Translations under genes and position numbers: made by a program | The notes under the pieces: generated by a model | What the model saw: only the letters and a program-made list of their open reading frames with translations | The model's database searches: none | What the model was told of the DNA's origin: nothing | Shown: positions 23,575 through 36,250 of the stretch, in pieces | Position numbering within the stretch: position 1 is the first letter of the stretch | Layout: the number at the start of each line of letters is the position of its first letter | Source of the DNA: Hyaloscypha bicolor E | Taxonomy: Eukaryota > Ascomycota > Leotiomycetes > Helotiales > Hyaloscyphaceae | Assembly (NCBI RefSeq): GCF_002865645.1 | Contig: NW_020194627.1 | Location: 1,240,001-1,304,000 of the forward strand | Length of the DNA: 64,000 nt | Direction: 5' to 3'

Positions 23575-24847
23575 AAAGCCTTAAAATAAAGGGCTTTTAT
23601 AAGTAATAGTTTATTAAAAAAAAATATAGTAAATATAATATAGCTTAAAGAAATATTTTTTAATAACTTAATAATAATTTAGAAATTATATATTAAACTT
23701 TTAGTATTTTCTATTTTTTATAAACTATTTTATTATAGCCTATAATTCTTTTTAATATAGATAGTTTTATATATAAAACTAGTTATTTTACTATTATAGT
23801 TTATTAATATATAAATAACTTACTAGTAATCTTTTTTAGAAATATTATTTTTTATTTTAGTTCTTTTTTATATTTATATTAATTATTTTATATATAGTAT
23901 TATATATTTTATAGTTCTTATTACTAATTTCTTTTATTATTTTATTATTTGATTTCTCTTTAATAAGCTTTTTTATTTACTAAATATATATATATATAAT
24001 ACTATTCTAATAAATTACTAAATTACTATAATTAGTAATATAATATATAAGTTAAAGAATTTATTTTTTTCTTTAAAGAGTTATTAATGCTTTTTTAAGA
24101 GACTTCTTATTATTTTTAATTTCTTTTATAAACTAGTATTTAGAGAAATAGTCTCTAGTCTATAAAAGTCTATATATTATATAATTTTTAGGAAATAAAT
24201 ATTAGTTATTTTCTATAGGCTCTAAAAACTTATTATATTTAATTTATTCTAGGAAATAATTAATTAAGGTATTTAATATTATTATTAATTAAACCCAAAA
24301 TAATTAAGCTTTCTAAAGGTTTATTATATATAAAGAATAAGATATATAATATATAAAAGTAAATTTTTTAAATCTTTAGCTTATTTAAGAATAATTACTA
24401 GTATTTTATAATAAAGATATTATAAGTACTCGAATAAAATATTTGTCTTTTTATTTATAATTATTATTAGTATTTCCTTAATAGCTTTAATTAAAGTATT
24501 ATTCTTTAATTTAAAATCGAGTATTATATAGATATTAGAAATATTAATTAGATATTTTTATTTTATAAAGCTAGAAGTAGTTTTTCTAATTTAGAGATTT
24601 AAAAGATATAAAAATTATATTATTTTTCTATTAAATCTTTCTATTATTTACTTAAATAATAGCCTATATATTCTTATAAAATAGATATTTAAAGTAGGTA
24701 ACTTGTATTAATACTTCTTTATAAGAATTAGAACTAGATTAAATAATATTAAGATTAATATTCGAGCTAGATTAAAAGAATTTGTAATATAAAGAAATTT
24801 GCTATATAAAAACAATTCTTAAAGAGTATTAGTTATAAGAATTATAT
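23575..24847. other. RIP-mutated stretch, no family recognised
   Basis: Very AT-rich, with stops in all frames. By position it could be the continuation of repeat R1 copy c beyond the gypsy-2 and TRIM insertions, but no convincing match to the other R1 copies was found by eye. Confidence 0.5.
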
Positions 24848-24852
24848 AATAG

Positions 24853-25023
24853 TAATATATATAAAGATTATAGAATAGAGAGTTATATTAAATAGTAAAA
24901 GAATTAATTAAACTAGCTAGAAAAGAGCTTAAATAATATATAAAGCTTCAGGAAATAAATATATAAATCCTGATTAAGTAAAGCAATTATACTAGCCCTA
25001 ATTTAGTGATTTTTACTATAATA
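24853..25023 (-). repeat. Copia-1 3' LTR (171 bp)
   Basis: Left LTR of copia-1. It matches the right LTR over its full 171 bp with scattered transitions, for example in the block around GCTTAAATAATATATAAAGC. Confidence 0.85.
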
Positions 25024-25289
25024 TATTCTTTAGGAAGGCACGATATTATATTTTACCTGTTTTACCTAATTAGAGAGCTTTGAAATAGCGAAAATCGTCT
25101 AATATATGGGTTTTATAAAGCTGTATTAATATTCCGAACCAAATAGGCTTAGTATATATTATTTTCCCAAATTACCGAATTTCAGGAGAGCTCTATAAAA
25201 GGCCCCCCCTTTTCCCCTAATTCTAGAGCCTCTAATTAAACCGCTCTTCTTTAATACTCTTCTAGAGCTCTCTTTTCAAGCTTCTAATT

Positions 25290-28200
25290 ATTATAAATAT
25301 GGCTTATATCGGTTTTATTTCTTTTTATACTATTATTAAATCGATTCCGGCTCGCAAATTCAAGGTATTTTTAATCTAAAATATATTCTTGTTTTACTTT
25401 TTACTAACTTTAGATAATATTAAGTAGCTTGCAAGACTATTATAGATATAGCTCTTAACTATTAATATAAAGCTTATATTTAATAGAATATTAAGGTTTA
25501 GATTCCTATAATATTTTCTAATACTTCTAATACTTTTCTATTAAAAGTAAAAAAAACTGCCCTAAAACCTTATATTTCTTGTTTTACTTATACTAGTTTT
25601 AGAGAGATCTCTTATATAAGTTATTATAAGTTCTTTATACTATTTCAAAGCTTGTTTTAATTTAATATAGTTTTTTCTGCTCTAAAGAATAAGAGTAATA
25701 GTTCTTACTATAATACTATTAGTAGAGGTTCTTATTACTAGAAGTATATTTCTAGTTATTTTTATTTTATTATTCTAATCTCTTATATTTCTATTATATA
25801 GCTCTTTCTTACTAAATTCTTAATTATTAAAAATACTATAAGTTTCTTTTTCTTGATTCTCTTTATAGATTCTGATTTTTTTAAAGCATTTATTTGCTTT
25901 TAGGTATTTTATTTATATTATACTTGAGATTACTAAATCTAATAAAGAGAATAGTAATAAAATCTCTTTTACTAAAGCTTTAAAGGCTACTAAAAAGAAT
26001 AAAAAGTAGTCTAATTAGATAAAGAGTCTTTTATATAAGCTTATTAATACTATAATAGAGTACTTTTAGATCTCTTATTATTAGCTCTCAAGCTCTATTA
26101 TTTTAATAGATTTTATAAATAAAAGATATAAATAAAAGTCTCTTTTTATATTATTTAATTATTTTAATCTTTATTCTAATATTTTAAAGATTTAATAAAG
26201 CTCTAAAGTTCTCGAATTTAAATTAAAATAGATTTTTTATAAGTTCATTTATAGATATATTATTTATTTAAAAATATATAACTTAAAAAATGCCTTTATT
26301 ATGTTTTTAATATAGTTATATATTCTAGATATTAATATAATAGAGCTTTATAGTAATTCTTTTATTTTTTCTAATAATTAGTTAAATAATTTATTTATTA
26401 TTATAGAATATAGTCTAGAACTTTTTAAGATCTAAATATAAATTCCTGAATAATTTCTAGAAAGCTATAGTTTCCTTTACTATATAAATAATTCTATATA
26501 TTTCTAATTTAATTAAAGAAATAGTTATAATACTTTATTAAGTGCCTTTCTATAATATTAAACTTTCAAATAAGGAAATTATATATCTGAATTATTTATA
26601 TATAAAATATTAGATATAATTTATAACTATATTTTTTTATATTTTCTATTATATTAAATTACTAAAAACAGGGTTTTAAAAAGATATTAAAAAGCCTAAT
26701 TTATAGCTATAAAGTATTCTAGAACAGGGTTTATTAAGAACTAAAAAAGTATTAAAATAGTAAAAGCCATATTTGGCCTAATTATAATTATAATATAAAG
26801 TAATAATCTAACTTTCTTCTAATATATCTTAATTTAATATAAATAAGCTTAATTATTATATCTTTAAAAATCGATTTTAGGTAATAAAGTATTAGAATAC
26901 TTCTTATTTATTATTCTGAACTTCTTAGTAATCTTTTTAATATAGGTATTATAAATTAGCTAAAGCTTTTTAGCCTTCTAATCTCTAATTATATAAATTT
27001 CTAGAAACTATTCTATATTTTATATATTATAAAGTTTATAAATTTTTTAATTTGAGTAATAATTAATTAAATATATATTTTATTATTCTTATAATAGAAT
27101 ACTTGAAAGTTATTTATATAGAAAATAATAAAGACTTTATAATTTGTATTTATATAAATATAGAGCTCTTTATTAAATCCTGAAAATCTAATTCTCTTAA
27201 AAATATTTATCTAATATTTATATTATAGAATAGAAAAGTCTTATAGCTTATATAGAACTCGATTTACCTCTATTATATAGCCTAGTATCTTAAAACCATC
27301 TAATAGCTTATATATTACTATAGGCCTATTAGAATTTCTTTTTATATTAATAAATATATTTATAATATTAAATTATTTTATTTTTAGATTAAAATAAGCT
27401 ATAATTATACTAGTTATTTAAAAAGACCTTATTATAAGTATAGTAGTATATATAGATAGAAGTAATGTCTTTTCTTGGAAATCTTTATAAATTATTAGCC
27501 TTAAATAGTACCGAGTAATATATTTATTAGAATTAATTTTATATATAAATACTTATTTTAAAGAAATCAGAAATGTATTTGTTTTATTACTAGAAATAAT
27601 TCTCTAGTAATTTCAATCTTTAAAGTTACTAATCTCTAATTTAGTATTTGATTTAAAATACTTTTTAGCTAAATACTTTTCTAGATTATTTCATATCTTT
27701 AGAACTTTCGGAAAATTATTAATATAAATTTTTCTTATTATACTACCTAGAGCTCTCTATTTTAGGTGTGTTTTTAATTAAACTATTATTATAATTATAG
27801 TATATATAGTCTTATAATTAAATTTCTTTTTATAATTCTCTAACTAATTAGACTAGAAAGATTCTAAAAGAAACTTTAAATAATTAATTTAATTTAATCT
27901 ATCTATTATTTATAATAGTATATTTATTATAATAATTATATTACTATTAGCTTTACCTGAATCTCTGTTCTAATTATTTCCTTTATATAAATATATTTGA
28001 ATTAGCCTATTTCTAGTTTTAATAATTAGCTTCTTTATCTATTTTCTTTTTAATTTTATTATTTAATCTTTTATTTTAGCTAAGCTATTTGCTTTTTCTA
28101 TAAAGAATTCTTCTATTTCTATTAAGCTATTTACTTATTCTATAAATAAGCTTCCTGCTTTACTTATAAGAACTATTAGTAGACCTTATTACTAGTTTTA

Positions 28201-31200
28201 AAGAAATTCTTTCTTGCCTTTATTAGTTTAATATATTTTATTATATTTCTTTTTATAATACTAAGTCTTTTTAAGAGCTTAATATCTTTATTTCTACTAT
28301 TTCTAAACTCTAGTATACTTTCTAGCTCTGAAATACTTTATAGAATTATAAGTTCTATTTCTAGTAAAGTTATAAAGCTTCTTATTTCCGAGTTATAATT
28401 TATTACTATACTTATAGGCTCTTTTAATTATTAGTTTATTTGCTTATTATTTCTTAATTTATACTTATTTTTAATTTATTCTAATAATCTATTATACTAT
28501 AATTCTTTATTATTAAAGATTAATTTAGTATCCTGAATTTTATTTTCTAGAAGTAGTTTTACTATATTTTTTATAATCTTTATATTATAGCCTTTAGTAT
28601 ATTTATAATTCTTTTTATAAAGAATATTCTTATTAAATATAATATTATATATAATAATTATTTTATTAAATATAAGAACCCAGATTTTATAAATATTAGA
28701 TATAATATATCTAATTAAATATTCGATATACTTATATAATATAACTTTAAATACTTTCTTATTTCGTTTTATTTTATAGTCCTTAATTATTAGATATATC
28801 CTAGAACTATATATATAAATTCTATTCTAATTAGGCCTGAAATTAATTATTATTCGAGCTATAAGCTCTGAATTATACTAATAGAAATAATTGCGGAACT
28901 ATAAATTAAATACTTTATTTAGTATTCTCTAATAGTTTATATATAAGAAACTCTAATTATATAAGTAAATTACGGCTATAAAGCTTTTTAGCTATAGCCT
29001 TTTAGGAAAATTAGTTATTAAGTATATTATAATAGTCTTATTTATAATCTTCTATTCTATTTATTTAATACTATTATTTGGCTTATATATATATAAAAGA
29101 GAAAGCTCGATTTTAATATCTTTTTTTTCTGCCCAGATCTAATAGGCTAATATTTCTTGAATTAGAATAACTACTTTTTTTTAATTATATTTAATATAAG
29201 TAATTAAAAGATTATATTACCTATATATCTATTATTTAAAATCTCTAATTATATTAAATATTACTAAACTGCCTTTATTTAATAGAAGATATCTAAAAAG
29301 CTTTCTACTAAATTCGTTTTTAATTATTAGAATCTAGTTCGAACTATTATAGCTATTTGGGTAATTAAATAAATCCTATAAGATTCTTTAAAATAGTCGA
29401 ATAGACTTTTTCTTAATTAGCCTATATAAGATTACTTGCCTAATATATATCTAAATATAAAATTCGCATAAAATTCTTATTAGTTTATTAATTTTCATAT
29501 TATATATATAATTAATAAGCTTTTATAAAGCTTTATAGGCTAAATACCCCGCTCTTATATATTATTTTTCTTCTAAATTATTTCTCGGCTTGAGATATTT
29601 CCTTAATTTCTTATATCGAGTTCTAATTAAATATTCGAGTATTATAAATATAAATATACTATTAATACTAGTAGGGATTTCGAATAGAATATTAGAATAA
29701 ATAGAAAGCGGCTTATATTTTATAAAGAAAACTAAATTAAATCTATATTTTAATTATATTAATACTATATTCTCTTTATAATTTCCTAATCTAATTATAA
29801 AATCGTATTTATAATACTAAGCTTTCTTTTTTATTAGGTAAGCTTTAGAAATAATATTTATATAGAATTCTTTAATAATTATAATATTATAAAGAATTAG
29901 ATTTTTAGTATATAGTTCTATAAATTTATTAATTAGATTTTTAATTATATAAGTATTATATTTAATAATTAGAAAATTAGTTATTTCTGCTTTTATATAA
30001 TTATTAATTTTTGCCTTAATAAAAGTACTAGAATTAATTAGATTCTTGCTATTAATTAGGTATATAATATTATAGTTATCTAATAAAGTATTTTAAAAGA
30101 GTAAATATTTTAAGAAATCGAGTATTATATAGATTTCCTAACCTGGGCTCTGAATTATAAATATAGGATTTACTAGAATAATATTAAAGTTTCTAGGAAA
30201 TTGGATTCCGGATATTTTAGGCTTCTTTTTAAAGCTAGTACCGGGTATTAGTTTCTCTATTACTTATTTATTAGTAATTTTTATATTATATTTCTTTTCT
30301 AGCTAAAATTTTAGATTCTTCTAATATTTAATTAAAAGCCTTTCTCGGATTTTTCTAATTAGTTTCTTATTAGGCTTGAATTTTATTTAAGTCTTATTTA
30401 ATCTAGTAATTATAATTTTTATAATAATATAGCTAAGTGGGTTCTACTAGTACTTAAGGTTCTTAGTATTCTTATAAGAGTATTTATAATACTTATTCTT
30501 ATTCGAATTAGGTTTACTATTTAATCTTTTACTAGATTAATTCCCGAATATAATAAAGATTATAGAAGCTTCTAAATACTTAATATTCTAATTTTCCAAA
30601 ATAATCCAATTAAATACCTGGCTATATTATTCGAATATAAGAATCGGAAGCCCTAGTTTATTTTTATTATATAGATTACTAAGCTATTCTATTATCTAGA
30701 TTAGAACAAGTTTCTACTAGAGGGCTATTAAGAACTTAATTACTACTAGAGTATCTTTAATTTCAGTAATTTTAAGAGCTCTAGTATAATTAAATACCTT
30801 TTTCTAATTAGTAAACTAGTATTTTAGGCTTATATTTCCTTTATTTACTTATAATAGGGTTAAGCTATATACTTTTCAAGTAGTAGTAATTTGTACTATA
30901 TCTATAGAACTATATTTCATTAATAAAGCCTTGAGAATCTTATAAATAGAGCTTTACTTATTCTTTTTAAGTTCTAAAATAAAGTTTATAAGAATTTCTA
31001 TATTAATTATTTAATAAAGCTATTACCTAATTATATAGTAATATACTAGCTTGTTTATTTAGTCTAGTTTCTTGATCTTATAGTTTTATAAAAGTACTAA
31101 ATAGTAATCTCTAATATTCCCGAATATTATAGGCTATAGTAATACTAGTTTTAATTTTTTCTTAATTATAAATCGAGTATTCTTATTCTAATTCTCTATT

Positions 31201-31580
31201 TTAACTTGGTATCTAATATAGTAATTCTCTGTTTCCTTTAGTATAAGCTCGTTAATTATAAGAAAAGGCCTAAAAGAAGCTATTATATTTATTTCAATTA
31301 CTTTATTATTAAATAAATTATTTTTATTTCAGATATTTTTATTATTAGCTATTTTATAAAAAGTATTAAACTAGTCTATCCAGAAATTATAGTCTTTTAG
31401 AATAATAATCTTAACTATAGCTTCTAATATAATTATAATTAAGCTTATAAAAATAGTAGAAATTATAGGAATAGTTTCTATTAATTAGTTAATAACGGAA
31501 ATATAAGCTAAAGTATAATTTTTAAAGAAATGAATTAAATAAGCTCTTAAATACTTTATATAATATACTAATTAGAAAGC
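25290..31580 (-). pseudogene. Copia-1 gag-pol polyprotein, RIP-broken
   Basis: Read right to left: a gag-like part ending in a Lys/Asn/Pro-rich tail (about 31000-30300), then a protease region. The gag-pre-integrase domain (AGYLAYKAL, about 29560) and a Cys finger with ILCEF follow. The integrase core has DLFNYP, with its first Asp retained at 29373-29375, and the second region IIKNEFSRKLFRYLL. Reverse transcriptase lies at about 28000-26900, with FNLKIKQFNIINIFIN and the YINN box at 27109-27120 where YVDD is expected. The order protease-integrase-RT defines Ty1/copia. Stops are TAG/TAA in place of Gln or Trp. The T-rich plus strand also shows long pseudo-readable frames, but the conserved domains are on the minus strand. 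Confidence 0.8.
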
Positions 31581-31592
31581 TTATTAATATAA

Positions 31593-31607
31593 GGCCGGGC
31601 TTATAAC
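31593..31607 (-). promoter_or_regulatory. Candidate half-tRNA primer-binding site of copia-1
   Basis: These 15 bases abut the 5' (right) LTR. The plus strand reads GGCCGGGCTTATAAC, resembling the anticodon arm of initiator tRNA-Met (CAU anticodon) with one RIP-type CA to TA change. Copia-type elements are known to prime from a tRNA-Met cut in the anticodon loop. Confidence 0.6.
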
Positions 31608-31778
31608 TAATATATATAAAGATTATAAAGTAAAGAGTTATATTAAATAATAAAAAAGTTAATTAAACTAGCTAAAAAAGAGCTTAAATAAAATATAAAG
31701 CTTTAAGAAATAAATATATAAATCCTAACTAAGTAAAGTAATTATACTAGTCCCAATTTAGTAATTCTTACTATAATA
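31608..31778 (-). repeat. Copia-1 5' LTR (171 bp)
   Basis: Right LTR, the 5' LTR in transcription sense. Same length as the left one. Confidence 0.85.
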
Positions 31779-31783
31779 AGTAG

Positions 31784-34700
31784 TAATAGAGTCTACTAAT
31801 AGTTAAAGCTTTATTAGATACCTTAAAATACTAGTTATAAATATTAGATATCTAAATCTTTCGATTTCAAATATCTTTATTTTTAAAAGCTATTTTATAC
31901 TAATTTATTTCTTTTAGGTATTTAATTTAAATATTTGCAAATATTAGTATTATTTTATAAAGTAATACTATTATTAAATATAATAAATAAAAAAAGTTTA
32001 GTATAAAATTTAAAGAAAGAAAGAAATAATATTATAAGATTTCGAGAAAAATATAAATATTATAAAACTATATTCTAGTTAGTATATTATATTCTAATAT
32101 AAGCTATTATAAAGCTGAATCTATAAATAAATATTATAATATTTATATAAAAAAAATAATAGAAAATAATTAAAGCTTATTATTATTAACTATTAAGCTT
32201 TATTTAAGTAAATAAGGCTAATAGCCTCTAATTTACTTTAATATATTTGGCCTTAATTATTATAAGTCTAGTATAAATATATTTTACTTTAGTAGCTAAT
32301 AGCTCTAGTAATATAAATCTGATTTCGGGTTATAAAATTATATTATATAAATTATCTTTTATAACTTCTGGTATTACTTTAGAGAAACTAAATAAATCTC
32401 GAATTAGAGCTTGGAAATAGAACTTTATATTATTAGAACTTCAAATTCAGATTACTAAAATACTATTAGTTTTTATATATAAAGCAAATAAATTTTAAAT
32501 AAAAAGATTCAAGTATTTATTTAGTTTATTTAGCTATATTACTTATAAGCCCGAATTAGTTTAACTTATAATAAAGTAATAAAACTAAACTATTAATAGT
32601 ATTAAAATATAATATTATTTAAATATTTAAATATTAAACTAAATTCGAATATAACTAATATTAAAATATAATAATTAGTATAGATTATAATAGATTTTAA
32701 ATATAAAAGCTATTAGAAGTCTAGAGTTAAGAACTTGAAATTTGAGCTAAAAAGTAAACTATAAATAATAAATTCTTATATTAAATATAGAACTAAAAAA
32801 AAATTAAAATAGATTAAATTTTACTATATAAAATTAAAATAGTAATTTAAAATATTAGCCGGAAAGAGAAAATAAATATAGTTATATAATAATATAGCTA
32901 AAACTAATAATAAAAGCTAAAATAGCTAAAGGAATTAGAAATAGTTATTAAATTATACTTTTTTAAATAATATTATAGAAAGGCTTATAATAATTAATAA
33001 AAGTATTATATTTTAGAAATAATATTCTTTTATTTCCTAATAATAGCTTAAAATTATAATATTTAAACTTTAAAACTATAATTAATAATACTATTTATAT
33101 AAGAGACTAAATTATTAAATAATTATAAAATAATAATAAACGGATTTATATAATAAAATAATTATATAAATATAGAGAACTAAATATTATTTTAAGCTTA
33201 TAGAAATAAAAAATTCAAATCTATAAAGAATAAATTCATTTATTTTAAGAAAATACAAACTATTATAAATAGTAATAAGAATTAAAGTATTTATTTAAGA
33301 CTAGAAAAGAAATAATTATCTTTAATTATAAAAGATATTATTATTTCATTTTATTATTTATATAGGACTCTAATTTTAAATAGCCTTCTATATTTCTTTT
33401 TAGAAGAAAACTATATCTTAAATATTAGCTTGCTATATTTCTTTATCTTAAAAGAAAATTATATTAGTAAGGCTAGTCTATTATATTTCTTTAATAGTTT
33501 AATAGGCAAATAATAATAATTAAAGATATACTAATAGTATTTAATAATACTAATTTATAATATCTTAGTATTATTCGAGAATTATTTGTATTTGAAAGAT
33601 TTAGAAGGCTTTTAAAAATATTATTTAATTTTATAGCCTATTAGATATATTATTTTATATAAGATATTAAGAAATATTTGCTTTATAAATATAATAGGAA
33701 ATTTAGTTTATTTAAAAACTTACTTTATATAAATAGGGTTCTTATAATAAGCTACTTCTTTAATAGTTTTTTATACTAATATAAAGGCTATAATTTATAT
33801 ATTAAGATTATATATTTTACTAAAAAAAGACTTCTGCTTTAAGCTTATTAAAATTTGTTTTCTAGAATATAAAAATAATAGAATTAAATTTCTGGGCCTA
33901 TAATATTAGTTCTTAATATTCTAAATAAACTTTAGATTATTATTATAATAACTATTATAACTATTTAAATTATAATTCTTCTAGCTATTATTTAGCCTGT
34001 TTTTCTTAAAAATAGCAGATTTATTTATATATTATTAGATTTATATCCGGTAAAATATAACTAGTAACTTGCCTTTATTATTTAAACTATTATCTAATAT
34101 TAATTATATAAAACCGGTAAGGCTATTACTTGTATTAAAAGTAAAGTTATAGAAACTCTAGTAATTATATAAGCTCAGGTATTCTATTAAGGCCTTTTTA
34201 TATATATTATAATCTAGGAATTTAATAATTAGCAAATTATTATTTATTTTATTATTTTTATTAAAGTTATAGTTATTTTCTATTATTATTTTTAAATATT
34301 AGACTAACTTATTTTATAGTATAATTAATAGATATATTTAGAGCTTTATATATAGCATTTTTTAATTTCAAATAATTCTTTTTATTAGAAACTGGAATTC
34401 AAGATTTGAAATAATTAAAAGATATAGCTATATTTCTAATATTATATAATAATAGTTTCTGGATTCAAGAGCTAATTATATTAATTATTCTAATATTATT
34501 ATATAATAGAACCAGGCAAGTTTCTAAAAGTAATTAATTCTAGTAATAGAAAATACTTAATTAGTTAAAATTTATTTTAATAATAGCTATTATAAAAGAA
34601 TTTAAATATAATAGAAAATAAACTTTAGAAATACTAGTTTCTAAATAATATATTAAAGAAATTTTATATATAATTTGAGAATATAATTCTATAAGAAATA

Positions 34701-36250
34701 GAGCTAGTTTTATATAATAGAATTTTCTTTATTTACTATTTATAACTATTACTTTATTATTATAGGCCAAAATAAAAGCTAAGCTAAACTATTTAATATA
34801 TAAATCTTTAATTCTTTATTTTCTTTAAATTTTAAGAATATATATATTTATTAGGGCTAGTAAGTTTATTAATCTAATAGTAATTAATATTATAAGATTT
34901 TTAATACTAATTATTAATTTCTTCTTTTTATTATTTCCTGAATTCTGTTTTGCTCTATAAAACTAAACTTATATAATTTAGTAATAAGCTATATAATATA
35001 GGCTTTTTCTATTTTTCTAACTATTTATTTTATTCTATTATTTTAAAGAATTATTTTTACTAGAAAATATAATCTAAATATTAATATATATTTTATAACT
35101 TTAAATTTAAAAGTGCCTTATATCTAGTCTATTCTATATATATTTCTTTTTTATTATTCTTCTTTTATAAGAATTTCTTAGTAATATTTTACTTTATACT
35201 AATTTATATATAATTATGGAATATTATATTTATTTCTATATTATATAAAAGCTATATTAATACTTTTTACTATATTTGCCTAGAATCCAAAAAAGAATAA
35301 AATAGTATTATATCCGAAATTATATAATATATTTTCTTTATAATTTCTAATACCTTTTTTTTAGCTTCTTTTAGCTATACTAAAAATCGAGAGATAGTAC
35401 TATAATTAATAAATTCTCTTATATAACTATAATATAATTCTATATCTTAGAAAATACTATTAATTAGTACTTAGTTCAAAATAATATAATAATATAATAT
35501 TCGAATTAAAATAAATATATAATATTTCTTTTTATAAGATATTAGTTATTTCTTTACTAATTTCTAGTTTATATATAGAATAAATCTCGATTTAATATAT
35601 TATATAAAGCTAATAATAATACTAGAAATTATAGCTTATAGGAAAACTTATTAATAGTTTTCGGATTATATTATTATTATAATATAATAAAATAGAATAG
35701 ATTTCTACTATTCTAAGCTATTTTTCTTATTAGTTTTATTTTATAAATATATCTTACTTTTATAATTTCTGGCTAATAAATAGAAATAATAGTAAATATA
35801 TAAATATTAAGCTAAAACTAATAATATTTGGAACTAGAATATAAAAAGTAGCTATATTTGAATTAATAATATAATTTAAAAAAGAATAATTAAAAGAATA
35901 CCAAAAATATATTTTTTAGATTAAAGAACTTAAAATAAGTATTAGATTACTTTTAACTAGTATTATTATAAGTAATATAGCTATTATAAAAAAGGTAAGA
36001 TAATTATAGAAATTATAAATATATAAATAAGGCCAAATAGTAAATTAGAAAAGTTAGAAGAAAATAATAATAGAGAAAGAATAAAATAGCTAAAATAAAA
36101 AAGTATTTATATTATAATAGAAACTATAACTAAAGACTATATTAATATTACTTGCTTTTATTTAAATATATTTAATTAGTTACCTTAATAAAGTAGTTAT
36201 ATTTATTTATTAAAATAAAGAAGAAATTAAATAATACTAGTTTTAAAATA
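31784..36250. other. Heavily RIP-mutated repeat debris
   Basis: AT content is extreme and stops occur in every frame. On the minus strand a stretch around 34050-33400 reads semi-continuously, with TAG/TAA at apparent Gln positions and basic/proline-like composition, suggesting the gag region of another retroelement. No diagnostic reverse transcriptase, integrase or transposase motif was found. Confidence 0.45.

Larger units (their letters stand above)
24853..31778 (-). mobile_element. Ty1/copia-1 full-length retrotransposon (6,926 bp)
   Basis: Two 171-bp LTRs (24853-25023 and 31608-31778) flank a copia interior read on the minus strand. Target duplications AATAG (24848-24852) and AGTAG (31779-31783) differ by one G/A transition. 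Directly inside the right LTR the plus strand reads GGCCGGGCTTATAAC (31593-31607). This is nearly the anticodon arm of initiator tRNA-Met (GGGCTCATAAC type) with one CpA to TpA change, so it is a candidate half-tRNA primer-binding site and agrees with minus orientation. The gene content is given in the gag-pol entry. Confidence 0.85.

Noticed and set aside
26690..27760. A long plus-strand reading in copia-1 with TAG as the only stops
   Set aside because: It looked coherent at first, but copia integrase and RT motifs are on the minus strand over the same region, so this is an antisense shadow.
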